Positions 8,212 to 16,454 of a stretch of DNA of 64,000 bases are shown in pieces. The notes under the pieces were generated by a model. The model worked only from the letters and a program-made list of their open reading frames with translations. It did no database searches and was not told where the DNA came from. The stretch comes from Pelagerythrobacter marensis (GTDB lineage Bacteria; Pseudomonadota; Alphaproteobacteria; Sphingomonadales; Sphingomonadaceae): assembly GCF_036700095.1 (NCBI RefSeq), contig NZ_CP144918.1, forward strand, positions 1,179,001 through 1,243,000, given 5' to 3'. The position numbers and the translations under genes are program-made. The stretch's first letter is position 1, and each line of letters opens with the position of its first letter.

Positions 8212-8778
8212 TTATCGCCGCCGCTTCAGCACCAGATAGAGCGCACCCTCGCCCCCGTGGCGGCGGTGCGCTTTTCTGATTGCGGCGATATCCGAACCGT
8301 GCGGCCCGGCGGCGAGCCAGTCGAGGATCTTCGCCCGGATAGCGCCGCGGCGGTTGCCGCGGTCGGCGGCGTCGACCGGGCGCGGTTTGCCGGCGATCAG
8401 GAGCACCACGCGCGCGCCCATCGCCTTGGCCTGGAATAGCCCGCTCTCCAGCCGTGCATGCGCCGCATCGAGCGTGTGACCGTGCAGATCGAGTGTGAAA
8501 TCGGGCGCAACGCTGCCCGCCCTGAAGCGCCGCTCCCAATGCGAGTCGAGCCCCGCATCCTCCCCCTTTGGGGGAGGGGGACCGCTCGCATCGCGAGCGG
8601 TGGAGGGGGCTGGGCGGGGTCTTGATGGCGCGCTCTGCTTCCCCCCTCCGTCAGCGCTGCGCGCTGCCACCTCCCCCAGAGGGGGAGGGGTTTTTCGGCC
8701 TGCCAGTGGCGTCACTGTCGCAGCAAGGCGTTGCCACGCCGCCTTCTCCGCTTCGCTCAGGCCGCGCGGGGCGCTCAT
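8212..8778 (-). CDS. Smr domain protein with a repeat-encoded linker
   Basis: A 188-residue protein whose C-terminal half is an Smr domain (LDLHGHT near residue 97, an HG-rich GSDIAAIRKAHRRHGGEGALY tail), found in nucleases and RNA-binding proteins related to the MutS2 C-terminus. The ATG at 8778 overlaps the mltA stop by 4 bp, so the two are translationally coupled. Residues about 30-75 (from PPPLGEVAAR to PPPPKGEDAG) are encoded by the 132 bp repeat at 8559-8690, which is inserted in frame between the N-terminal helix and the Smr domain. The linker is low-complexity and probably disordered. The function in the cell is not established. Confidence 0.8.
   Translation of the reverse strand: MSAPRGLSEAEKAAWQRLAATVTPLAGRKTPPPLGEVAARSADGGGKQSAPSRPRPAPSTARDASGPPPPKGEDAGLDSHWERRFRAGSVAPDFTLDLHGHTLDAAHARLESGLFQAKAMGARVVLLIAGKPRPVDAADRGNRRGAIRAKILDWLAAGPHGSDIAAIRKAHRRHGGEGALYLVLKRRR
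8559..8690. repeat. Palindrome-ended repeat inside the Smr coding region
   Basis: A 132 bp element with palindromic ends (CCTCCCCCTTTGGGGGAGG and CCTCCCCCAGAGGGGGAGG) and inner palindromes CGCTCGCATCGCGAGCG and AGCGCTGCGCGCTG. It keeps the reading frame open through the Smr gene. Confidence 0.8.
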
Positions 8779-9968
8779 CGCCTGTTGAGGCGCGCGACGG
8801 TTCCCCTGGGCAGCAGGATCAGCGCCCGGCCGTGCGCGCTCATGCCGCCGGCGATGGTGCGCGCATCCGCGCCCGCGCCCCAGAACGTGTCGAACCGGTT
8901 CGGCCCCTTGATCGCGCCGCCGGTGTCCTGCGCCACCCACAGGCCGTTCGCCTCGGGCCGGTCGACCTCCAGCCACACCGGTGCGCCATAGGGCACGAAG
9001 GCGGGATCGACGGCGACCGAGCTTTCGCGCCGCACCGGCACGCCGATCGAGCCCAGCGGCCCGTCGCCGGTCAGCTCGCGGAAGAACACCCAGGACTTGT
9101 TGAGCTGCATCAGCGCGCGGCCTTCTTCCGGGTTTTCGCGGATATAGGCCATGATGCCCTGCATCGATCCGGGATATTGCCCCGGCCCGTCGCCGATCAG
9201 CCCGCGTTCGCGCATGATCCGGCCGATGCCGACATATTCGCGGCCGTTCTGCCCGGCATAGCCGATCCGCATCACGCCCCCGTCGGGCAAGGCAACGCGC
9301 CCCGATCCCTGGATCTGAAGGAAGAAGAGTTCGACCGGATCGGCGGCCCAGGCGATTTCGAGCCCGCGCCCGGCCAGCGCGCCGGCCTCGATCTGGGCGC
9401 GATCGTAATAGAGCACGAAATTGCCCGCCGCGTCGTAACGGCCCAGCGGGGGGCGACCGGTCCGTTCGCTTTCGGGCACGTCCTTCGGCCAGGCGCGCAC
9501 GAGATCGGGCGGCAGGCCGTAGACGGGCACCTCGTAACCCGGGCGCCGCGTGCGGCTGCCGCGGATTTCCGGTTCGAAATAGCCGGTGGCGAAAGCCGCG
9601 CCATCGCCGACGCGCGCGGTTTCGAAAAAGCGCGCGAAGAATTCGCGGCCCCGGTTATAGGGCCAGGTTCGCGCGGCGTCGCAGGCCGGGCGCCAGTCTT
9701 CCGGGTATGTGAGCCCGCTTGCGTCGGGATGGCCGAGGAGCCGCGGACAGCTTTCCAGAAAGGCTGCGAGGGCGGTGCCGGCGTCGCTTTCCGCGATCGG
9801 GAGCGCGGCGATGTCCGGTCCTGCCGCCACGCCGGCGAAGGCGGCGCTCGCCACGCCGCTCGGCGGCACGACGCCCGGCCCCGCCGGGCGCGGAGCCTCG
9901 CCGCGCGGAACGATGGTGCAGCTTGTCAGCAGGGCCGCCAGCGCGGCCAGAAATCCCCAGCGGCGCAT
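8775..9968 (-). CDS. mltA: Membrane-bound lytic murein transglycosylase A
   Basis: Cleaves the MurNAc-GlcNAc bond of peptidoglycan with formation of 1,6-anhydroMurNAc. The 397-residue protein begins with a lipoprotein signal (LAALAALLTSC), then the MltA barrel domain (RFFETARVGDGAAFATGYFEPEI from about residue 110) and the 3D domain at the end, which carries catalytic aspartates (VAQDTGGAIKGPNRFDTFWG, near residues 345-365). It is followed by the Smr gene with a 4 bp overlap and preceded by a Tim44-like gene 23 bp upstream, so all three probably form one operon. Confidence 0.95.
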   Translation of the reverse strand: MRRWGFLAALAALLTSCTIVPRGEAPRPAGPGVVPPSGVASAAFAGVAAGPDIAALPIAESDAGTALAAFLESCPRLLGHPDASGLTYPEDWRPACDAARTWPYNRGREFFARFFETARVGDGAAFATGYFEPEIRGSRTRRPGYEVPVYGLPPDLVRAWPKDVPESERTGRPPLGRYDAAGNFVLYYDRAQIEAGALAGRGLEIAWAADPVELFFLQIQGSGRVALPDGGVMRIGYAGQNGREYVGIGRIMRERGLIGDGPGQYPGSMQGIMAYIRENPEEGRALMQLNKSWVFFRELTGDGPLGSIGVPVRRESSVAVDPAFVPYGAPVWLEVDRPEANGLWVAQDTGGAIKGPNRFDTFWGAGADARTIAGGMSAHGRALILLPRGTVARLNRR

Positions 9969-9991
9969 GCCCGTTCCCCCTCAGCGGCGTG

Positions 9992-10642
9992 TCAGCCCTC
10001 GTCGGTTTCGTCGAGCAGCCAGTTGGGATCGGACGAATCGACATTCCGGCTGAACGTCCAGACATCGCGGCTTTCGATCGCATCGTCGAGCGAGCCGGCG
10101 ACGACGTTGCCGTCCCTGTCGCGCGTCACCGCGGCGATATCGGCGACGAAACGGACGGCAATACGCGCCCGGCGTCCTTCGAGATGGGCGCTGTGGACCG
10201 TCGTATCCTCGATCCGGATAAGGCGGTTGTCGAGCGTTTCGCCCGCTTCCTCGCGCGCGGCGATCGCGGCGTCGAAGCCGGCATAGACATCGTCGTCGCA
10301 CAGTTCCCTCAACGTTTCGCGGTCGCCCTTCCAGAAAGCTTCCAGGATCATCGCATAGGCGCCCTTGGCGCCTTCGAGGAAGGCGATCAGGTCGAACGAG
10401 CGATCGGCCGCGGCAATTTCCTGCACGCCGCGATCCACCGCGGGCACGGCGCCGCCCGTGCGCGGTGCCGGAATGGCCTGCCGGCGTATGGGGATGGCCG
10501 CGGTTTCGGTATCCTGCTTGCCCTTGTCGAATCGGGTGGGAATCGGTTCTTCCTCGTGCTCGGCACGGCGGCCGAGAACCGAATAGAGCCGCATGCCCAG
10601 GAAGGCCGCGATCATGGCGAGGATGACGATTTCGTAGATCAC
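9992..10642 (-). CDS. Tim44/TimA-like domain membrane protein
   Basis: A 216-residue protein with one N-terminal transmembrane helix (IYEIVILAMIAAFLGMRLYSVLG) and a C-terminal Tim44-like domain from about residue 80 (FDLIAFLEGAKGAYAMILEAFWKGDRETL). Bacterial TimA proteins are inner-membrane relatives of the mitochondrial import subunit Tim44. I chose the GTG at 10642, which starts the membrane helix; a TTG at 10675 would add 11 residues and cannot be excluded. It reads divergently from secB, an export chaperone, and lies just upstream of mltA. Confidence 0.82.
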   Translation of the reverse strand: MIYEIVILAMIAAFLGMRLYSVLGRRAEHEEEPIPTRFDKGKQDTETAAIPIRRQAIPAPRTGGAVPAVDRGVQEIAAADRSFDLIAFLEGAKGAYAMILEAFWKGDRETLRELCDDDVYAGFDAAIAAREEAGETLDNRLIRIEDTTVHSAHLEGRRARIAVRFVADIAAVTRDRDGNVVAGSLDDAIESRDVWTFSRNVDSSDPNWLLDETDEG

Positions 10643-10867
10643 TAATTGCTGTCCGTTTGCCTGACGGGGCGGCAAGGCGCCGCGCCCGATCCAATCGTGC
10701 CCTAGATAGTGTCAAAATACAAATGAACAACGCGTGATGCCCCCGCTCCGCCCGCCCGGCGTGCGCGCCATGCGCGAGTTGCGGGCACCGGCCCGGGGTG
10801 CTAGGCGCGCCCCCGGACCCGCCCGAGTGCGGGGGCAGTATCCATTTTCGACGAAAGCGTATCCATC

Positions 10868-11392
10868 ATGGCCGACGAAGGCGACGTGCTTACCGACCTC
10901 GATCTCGATCCCGCACCCAACGGCGCGGACAACCAGCCCGCCGCGGGGATCATCACCCAGTATGTGAAGGACATGTCGGTCGAAGTGCCGAACGCGCCGG
11001 CGTCGTTCCAGTGGAAGGACGCGCCGCAGGTGGACGTGCAGTTCAATATCGCCGCTCGCCAGATCGAGGGCGAGGTGCACGAGGTCGAACTGAAGATCAA
11101 CGCGACTGCCAAGGCGGAACAGGGCAATGTCTTCCTGGTCGAGGTCGCCTATTGCGGCCTGGTCGGCATGCGCAACCTGCCCGAGGATCAGGCCCACGCG
11201 TTCCTCTATGCAGAGGCGCCGCGCCTGCTTTTCCCCTTTGCCCGCCGGATCCTGGCCGATGCCAGCCGCGACGCGGGGCAGCAGCCGCTGGTGATCGACC
11301 CGATCGACTTCAACGGCCTCTATCTCCAGCGGCTCCAGGCCAAGAAGGCGGAAGAAGCGGCCGCCGCCGGTCAGCCAGCCGGCGAAGCCTGA
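10868..11392 (+). CDS. secB: Protein-export chaperone SecB
   Basis: Tetrameric cytoplasmic chaperone that keeps preproteins unfolded and hands them to SecA. The 174-residue protein has the conserved core (ITQYVKDMSVEVPNAP near residue 30, FNIAARQIEGEVHEVELKI, and the LLFPFARRILADASRDAG region near 120). An acidic N-terminal extension and an Ala/Glu-rich tail are typical of alphaproteobacterial SecB. The ATG at 10868 is the only sensible start. Confidence 0.96.
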   Translation: MADEGDVLTDLDLDPAPNGADNQPAAGIITQYVKDMSVEVPNAPASFQWKDAPQVDVQFNIAARQIEGEVHEVELKINATAKAEQGNVFLVEVAYCGLVGMRNLPEDQAHAFLYAEAPRLLFPFARRILADASRDAGQQPLVIDPIDFNGLYLQRLQAKKAEEAAAAGQPAGEA

Positions 11393-11429
11393 GCCGGCGG
11401 CCACGGCCGGTGCCCGGGCGGACCGCGGC

Positions 11430-13001
11430 ATGAGCCTGCTCAAAAACGTCGGGACGATCGGCGGGCTGACGATGGTCAGCCGGCTGTTCGGCTTCGTGCG
11501 CGACATGCTGCTCGCGCGCGCGCTCGGCGCGGGCGGGGTGGCCGATGCCTGGCAGCTTGCCTTCCAGCTGCCCAACATCTTCCGCCGCCTGTTCGCCGAA
11601 GGCGCCTTCGCCAGCGCCTTCGTGCCGCTGTTCAACCGGCGCATGGCCGGCACCGACGATCTTTCGCAAGCGCGTCGGTTCGCCGAGGAAGTGCTTGCCT
11701 TCCTGATTCCGGTGCTGATCGTGTTCGGCGCGCTGGCGCTGATCGCGATGCCGTGGATCGCCGGCCTGTTCGCGAACGAAGGGATCGAAAGCGACCCCGA
11801 GCTGTTCGATCTCGCCGTGCTGATGGCGCGGATCGCGTTTCCCTATCTCGCCTTCATGAGCCTGGCGACGCTGTTCGCCGCGATCCTCAACTCGCTCTCG
11901 CGCTTTGCCGCCGCCGCCGCGGCGCCGATCCTGCTCAATATCTGCCTGATCGCCGCCCTGGCGACCGGCATGACCATGGGCGAGGGGGTCGAGGCGCGGC
12001 GCGCGACGGGCGAGCTGCTGGCGATCGCGGTGACGGCATCGGGCGTGCTCCAGCTCGTCTGGCTCTGGGCCTGGGCCCGGCGCTCGGGCTTTCGGATGCG
12101 GCTGCGGCGCCCGCGCGTGACGAAGGGGGTGAAGGAACTGGGCATCCTGATCCTGCCCGCGGTGTTCGGCGCGGGGGTGTACCAGATCAGCCGCTTCATC
12201 GACCTGTTCTTCCTCGCGACCCTGCCCGACGGCGCCTATACCTTCCTCGCGATGGGGGACCGGCTGAACCAGCTTCCGCTGGGCATTATCGGGATCGCGC
12301 TCGGCACCGCGATCTTGCCGGCGCTGTCGCGCCATATCGCCAGCGACGATCACGACGCGGCCCAGCGGCTGCAGTCGAACGCGATCGAGCTGGCCATGCT
12401 GCTCACCGTGCCGGCGGCCGTCGCGCTGTTCGTGACCGGCAGCGCCTTCACCCGCGCGTTCTACACCGGCGGGGCGTTCACCCTGTCCGATGCCATGGCG
12501 ACGGGCGCGGTCACATCGGCGCTGGTCGTGGGCCTGCCGGCTTACGTGCTGATCAAAGTGCTGGTCCCCAACTATTTCGCGCGCAAGGATACGCGCACCC
12601 CGGTCTATACTGCGGCTGCCGCGCTGGTGCTCAACGTCGCGCTCAATTTCCTGCTCGTGCCGCGCCTGGGCGTGGTCGGGCTGGCGCTGGCCGGATCGAT
12701 CGGGGCCTGGACCAATGTCGCGCTGCTTTATTTCCTGCTCGCGCGCAGCGACCGTTTCCGCCTGACGGCGCGCGTCGCCGGGCGAATCGCGCGGATCGTT
12801 CTGGCCGCGCTGCTGATGGGCGCCGCGCTGTGGTATGCCATGCCCTATGGCGCGGGCTATTATGCCGGGAGCGTGCTGGAACGGGTCGCGGCGATCGCCG
12901 CGCTGGTGGCGGTCGGGGCGGCGATCTATTTCGCCCTGGCGGCGGCGCTGGGCGTGCTCGACCGCGCGACGGTGCGGCGGCTGATGCGCCGCGAGGGTTG
13001 A
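11430..13001 (+). CDS. murJ: Lipid II flippase MurJ
   Basis: A 523-residue polytopic membrane protein of the MOP superfamily that moves lipid II across the inner membrane for peptidoglycan synthesis. The N-terminus (TIGGLTMVSRLFGFVRDMLLA) carries the conserved SRxxGxxRD motif, and about fourteen transmembrane helices follow, with the typical NIFRRLFAEGAFASAFVPLF segment near residue 50. It begins 37 bp after secB and may be cotranscribed with it and with trpS downstream. Confidence 0.96.
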   Translation: MSLLKNVGTIGGLTMVSRLFGFVRDMLLARALGAGGVADAWQLAFQLPNIFRRLFAEGAFASAFVPLFNRRMAGTDDLSQARRFAEEVLAFLIPVLIVFGALALIAMPWIAGLFANEGIESDPELFDLAVLMARIAFPYLAFMSLATLFAAILNSLSRFAAAAAAPILLNICLIAALATGMTMGEGVEARRATGELLAIAVTASGVLQLVWLWAWARRSGFRMRLRRPRVTKGVKELGILILPAVFGAGVYQISRFIDLFFLATLPDGAYTFLAMGDRLNQLPLGIIGIALGTAILPALSRHIASDDHDAAQRLQSNAIELAMLLTVPAAVALFVTGSAFTRAFYTGGAFTLSDAMATGAVTSALVVGLPAYVLIKVLVPNYFARKDTRTPVYTAAAALVLNVALNFLLVPRLGVVGLALAGSIGAWTNVALLYFLLARSDRFRLTARVAGRIARIVLAALLMGAALWYAMPYGAGYYAGSVLERVAAIAALVAVGAAIYFALAAALGVLDRATVRRLMRREG

Positions 13002-13076
13002 CATCGCGCGGCCGGGGCCGGAAGCGCCGGTTCCGTTCAACCCAACGGGGGCGCGGCCCCCAGCGACAGGATCGTC

Positions 13077-14093
13077 ATGCGCATCGTTTCCGGCATCCAG
13101 CCCACCGGCAATCTCCACCTCGGCAATTACCTGGGGGCGATCCGCAACTGGGTGCGCATGCAGGACGCGCTGGAAGAAGGGGACGAATGCCTGTTCTTCC
13201 TGGCGGACCTGCACGCGATTTCCATGCCGCACGATCCGGCCGCGCTGCATCGTGCGACGCTGGAAATGGTGGCGGCGCTGGTCGCCTGCGGGATCGATCC
13301 CGACCGCTCGGTCCTGTTCAACCAGGCGCAGGTTCCGGCCCATGCGGAGCTGCAATGGCTGCTGAACGGCACCGCGCGGATGGGCTGGCTGAACCGCATG
13401 ACGCAGTTCAAGGACAAGAGCGGCAAGAACCGCGAAGGCGCCAGCGTCGCGCTGTTCACTTATCCCGTGCTCCAGGCCGCCGACGTGCTGCTGTATCAGA
13501 CGACCCATGTGCCCGTGGGCGAAGACCAGAAACAGCACCTGGAGCTGGCGCGCGACGTGGCGCAGAAGTTCAACAACGACTTCGCCGCCGAAGGCGCGCC
13601 GGTGTTCACCCTGCCCGAACCGATCACCCCGCCCGAGGCGGCGCGGATCATGAGCCTGCGCGACGGCAGCGCGAAGATGAGCAAGTCCGACCCGTCGGAC
13701 ATGGCGCGCATCAACCTGACCGACGACAGCGATACGATCGTGAAGAAGGTCAAGAAGGCGAAAACCGACCCGGAGCCTCTGCCCGCCGAGGCCGGCGGCC
13801 TGGTGGGCCGGGCAGAGGCGCTGAACCTGGTCTCGATCTACGCCGCGCTGTCGGGCGAGACGGTCGATGCAGTGCTCGCGCGGTTCGGGGGGCAGGGCTT
13901 CGGCGTGTTCAAGCCCGCGCTGGCGGAGCTGATGGTCGAAACGATCGCGCCCATTACCGCGCGGTTCCGTACCCTGCGCGAAGACCGCGAAGCGCTCGAC
14001 GCGATTCTGGCCAAAGGCGCGGCGCGGGCGCGTGAACGGGCCGTGCCCACGCTCGATGCGGCCTATGCCGCGCTGGGGCTGGTGCGTGGATAG
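13077..14093 (+). CDS. trpS: Tryptophanyl-tRNA synthetase
   Basis: Class Ic aminoacyl-tRNA synthetase of 338 residues that charges tRNA-Trp. The HIGH-like motif is in SGIQPTGNLHLGNYLG (residues 5-20), the GEDQ motif is in VPVGEDQKQHLELARD, and the KMSKS loop is in SAKMSKSDPSD near residue 200. The order murJ-trpS is frequent in alphaproteobacteria. Confidence 0.97.
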   Translation: MRIVSGIQPTGNLHLGNYLGAIRNWVRMQDALEEGDECLFFLADLHAISMPHDPAALHRATLEMVAALVACGIDPDRSVLFNQAQVPAHAELQWLLNGTARMGWLNRMTQFKDKSGKNREGASVALFTYPVLQAADVLLYQTTHVPVGEDQKQHLELARDVAQKFNNDFAAEGAPVFTLPEPITPPEAARIMSLRDGSAKMSKSDPSDMARINLTDDSDTIVKKVKKAKTDPEPLPAEAGGLVGRAEALNLVSIYAALSGETVDAVLARFGGQGFGVFKPALAELMVETIAPITARFRTLREDREALDAILAKGAARARERAVPTLDAAYAALGLVRG

Positions 14094-14280
14094 CCAGTGC
14101 GGCAGGTCCCAGCCTGCGGTGCACCTGCGCACAAACGGTTGGTAAACAAACGTTTCGCGCAGCGGGCATTCAATTCCCGTTCAGCCCGCCTGCTTTACAG
14201 CACGGCCCATCGATGACAGCGTGCAACCGGTGTGAGGGACGGCCGCGCTATGCGTTTCTGTTTCCAAAGGGGAAAACACG

Positions 14281-14991
14281 ATGAACACCCGCAACCAGAG
14301 CTGGGGTCGCGCCGTCAAGCTTGCCGCCATAACGGTGCTGCTCGCCGGTCTGGCCGCCTGCGCCACGCCGTTCAAGGCCGACGTTTCGCGCTTCCAGTCG
14401 CAGCTTCCGGCGCCGCAGGGGCAGACTTTCGCGGTCGTGGCTGAGGACCCGGCGCTCGCCGGCGGTCTCGAATTCGCTCACTATGCCGATCTCGTCGCCG
14501 CGGAGATGACGCGGCTCGGCTATACCCGGGCTTCGCCCGACGATGCGACTCTGCTGGTCCGGTTCGACTACGGCGTCGACAACGGGCGCGAGCGGGTTCG
14601 CTCGACTCCCGGCTATCGCGATCCGTTCTACGATCCGTGGTACGGCTTCTCGCGCCGGCCCGTCTATGTCCGCACGCCGGATGGCTATCGCGTGGCCTAT
14701 GTCCCCTCGCGGCCGTGGGGTTACGGGTTCTACGATCCGTGGTTCGGCGGGCCGGACATTCGCAGCTATACCGTCTATACCAGCGGGATCGACCTGAAGA
14801 TCGACCGCGCCGCCGATGGCGAACGCCTGTTCGAAGGGAAGGCGGAAGCGGTCTCGACGTCCAACCGGTTGCAGTATCTCGTGCCCAACCTGGTCGAAGC
14901 CATGTTCACCGATTTCCCCGGCAATTCGGGCGAGACGGTGCGCATTTCGATCAAGCCGGAAGGCGAGAAAACGGTGCGCCCGATCGACTGA
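14281..14991 (+). CDS. DUF4136 lipoprotein
   Basis: A 236-residue predicted outer-membrane lipoprotein: signal sequence ending LLAGLAACATP with lipid-attachment Cys27, followed by a DUF4136 domain (residues about 35-225) that opens with DVSRFQSQLPAPQGQTFAVV and includes a Tyr/Arg/Pro-rich central insert (DPFYDPWYGFSRRPVYVRT) and the YTVYTSGIDLKI strand. The function of this family is unknown. It stands alone and is followed by a good rho-independent terminator. Confidence 0.82.
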   Translation: MNTRNQSWGRAVKLAAITVLLAGLAACATPFKADVSRFQSQLPAPQGQTFAVVAEDPALAGGLEFAHYADLVAAEMTRLGYTRASPDDATLLVRFDYGVDNGRERVRSTPGYRDPFYDPWYGFSRRPVYVRTPDGYRVAYVPSRPWGYGFYDPWFGGPDIRSYTVYTSGIDLKIDRAADGERLFEGKAEAVSTSNRLQYLVPNLVEAMFTDFPGNSGETVRISIKPEGEKTVRPID

Positions 14992-15019
14992 TCGGGCGAA
15001 CGCCCACCGATCGCCGAAA

Positions 15020-15053
15020 GGCGGGCCTGTGCGAGCGGGCCCGCCAATTTTTT
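15020..15053 (+). terminator. Rho-independent terminator after the DUF4136 gene
   Basis: A GC stem (GGCGGGCC / GGCCCGCC with a GCGAGC-containing loop) followed by six T at 15048-15053. The terminal-inverted-repeat element begins at the very next base. Confidence 0.8.
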
Positions 15054-15166
15054 GGCGATTATGCCCTTTGCAAATCCGGCCAGGTCGTGTGGAGGAGGCC
15101 CACGAGAAGGGAACGGAACGCCTCTTGGTCTGCCGTATGGCCGAATTTGCCAACGGTATAATCGCC
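15054..15166. mobile_element. 113 bp terminal-inverted-repeat element (empty copy)
   Basis: Ends of about 29 bp form an imperfect inverted repeat (left GGCGATTATGCCCTTTGCAA, right, read in reverse, GGCGATTATACCGTTGGCAA). The centre reads GTCGTGTGGAGGA...CGGAACGCCTCTTGGTCTGC. A second copy with the same ends is at 60818-61023. No coding capacity is seen. It behaves like a miniature inverted-repeat element placed directly after a terminator. Confidence 0.7.
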
Positions 15167-15229
15167 TTTTTTAGCGCCGCGCGCCTCTTGTCGCTGTCTT
15201 CACCAGCGCGCATCTAACGTTGCGTTGCC

Positions 15230-15586
15230 ATGACGCTGTCGCCCGCTCTCATCCGTTTCCGCTTCGTCGCCGCCGTGCTGCTGGCGGTTGCGTGCCTGCA
15301 GGCCGTGCCGACGAAAGCGGTCGCGTTCGAGCGGCGGCACGGATCGGCATTCGACATCGCGGCGGTCGAAGTGTCGACCGCGCCCTTCCAGTGCAAGGCC
15401 GAGCAGGGTCAGGTCCAGCGGATCGAGCCGCCCGTGGCGATGGCGCCCGTGCGGTCCGCGTCCGCACACGCTGCCGCGCGCACCAGCCGGTTCCTGCGTT
15501 TCGGCCGGCCCCCGCAGACCGGGCCGCCGCGTGCGCGAGACGTCGCCAGCCTCACGCACGCAGCCCGGGGGCCGCCTCTCGCCTGA
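15230..15586 (+). CDS. Hypothetical exported protein
   Basis: A 118-residue reading frame with a signal-like N-terminus (MTLSPALIRFRFVAAVLLAVACLQAVPTKAVA is Arg-flanked and hydrophobic) and strongly GC-rich third codon positions, which supports it as real. The rest is basic and Pro/Ala/Arg-rich without recognisable motifs. It precedes a small membrane protein gene by 59 bp. The opposite strand also has a long open frame, so doubt remains. Confidence 0.45.
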   Translation: MTLSPALIRFRFVAAVLLAVACLQAVPTKAVAFERRHGSAFDIAAVEVSTAPFQCKAEQGQVQRIEPPVAMAPVRSASAHAAARTSRFLRFGRPPQTGPPRARDVASLTHAARGPPLA

Positions 15587-15645
15587 ATTGCCCACCGCTC
15601 CGGCCGATGCCGGCGGCGAAACGATGGACCAATTCAGGTGATACG

Positions 15646-15945
15646 ATGCAACAGACACAGGACCGGGCCGTCTCGCCCGAAGAGCGACGGCTGGCGATCG
15701 AAGCCAGCGTCGCGCGCTACCCTGCCCTCGACGAGGCGGAACTGAAGGACGTGCTCCACTGGTTCCGCAAGGAAGCAACCGCTTACGAGGCGGCGATGTT
15801 CGCCAGCAACGAAGCGCTCGCCGAACCCTATCGGCGACTGCGCGACGAGCATCTCGACCGCCTCAGCCCGCGCGAGAAGGCGGCGGTGTGGATTGTCGGC
15901 GCACTTCTGCTCTCGGGCATCGCGGCGCTCTACATCATGTTGTGA
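15646..15945 (+). CDS. Small tail-anchored membrane protein, unknown function
   Basis: A 99-residue protein: a charged, helical N-terminal part (EERRLAIEASVARYPALDEAELKD..., residues 11-80) and one C-terminal transmembrane helix (AAVWIVGALLLSGIAALYIML), so the N-terminus is probably cytoplasmic. The ATG at 15646 follows CAGGTGATACG. I do not recognise a family; the codon use is normal for the genome. Confidence 0.6.
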   Translation: MQQTQDRAVSPEERRLAIEASVARYPALDEAELKDVLHWFRKEATAYEAAMFASNEALAEPYRRLRDEHLDRLSPREKAAVWIVGALLLSGIAALYIML

Positions 15946-15992
15946 CCGCGTGCGGGGCGGGCCTTTTCGCAGGGCCCGCCCCGCTTCGCCAA

Positions 15993-16454
15993 TCAGACGA
16001 GCGCGGCGTGCCCTCCGGTCGAGCCGAATCCCCCCGCACCGCGCACGGTTTCGTCGAGGTCGTCGACTTCGTCCCACGCCGCCCGCGTCACGGGCGCGAG
16101 CACGAGCTGCGCCACGCGGTCGCCGCGGGCGATCGCGAAAGGCTCGTCGCCGTGATTGATCAGAATGACCTTCAGCTCGCCGCGATAGTCGGAATCGATC
16201 GTCCCCGGCGCGTTGGGGGCCGAGATGCCGTGTTTCAGCGCCAGCCCCGATCGGGGGCGGACCTGAATCTCGTATCCGGCGGGGATGGCGAGGGCGAGGC
16301 CGGTCGCGACCGCGTGGCGCGCGCCGGGCGCCAGAGTCACGTCCTCCGCCGAAACGACATCCATTCCCGCGGCCCCTTGCGTAGCATAGCGCGGCAGCTC
16401 CAGCCCCTGGCCGTGGGGAAGGCGTTTGATTTGTACGGGAATGGCATCGTTCAT
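15993..16454 (-). CDS. dut: dUTP diphosphatase
   Basis: Trimeric dUTPase of 153 residues that hydrolyses dUTP to dUMP, keeping uracil out of DNA and supplying thymidylate synthesis. All five motifs are visible: [48 protein letters not shown] and the C-terminal GAGGFGSTG. The ATG at 16454 overlaps the coaBC stop by 4 bp, the common coaBC-dut arrangement. Confidence 0.96.
   Translation of the reverse strand: MNDAIPVQIKRLPHGQGLELPRYATQGAAGMDVVSAEDVTLAPGARHAVATGLALAIPAGYEIQVRPRSGLALKHGISAPNAPGTIDSDYRGELKVILINHGDEPFAIARGDRVAQLVLAPVTRAAWDEVDDLDETVRGAGGFGSTGGHAALV

Noticed and set aside
11310-14132. A 940-codon minus-strand open frame opposite murJ and trpS
   Set aside because: Arg/His/Gln-rich shadow translation; murJ and trpS are certain on the plus strand.
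15200-15778. A 192-codon minus-strand frame opposite the small genes at 15.2-15.9 kb
   Set aside because: The plus-strand frames have better third-position GC, a signal sequence and a clear membrane helix; the minus frame is Arg/Gly-rich without features.
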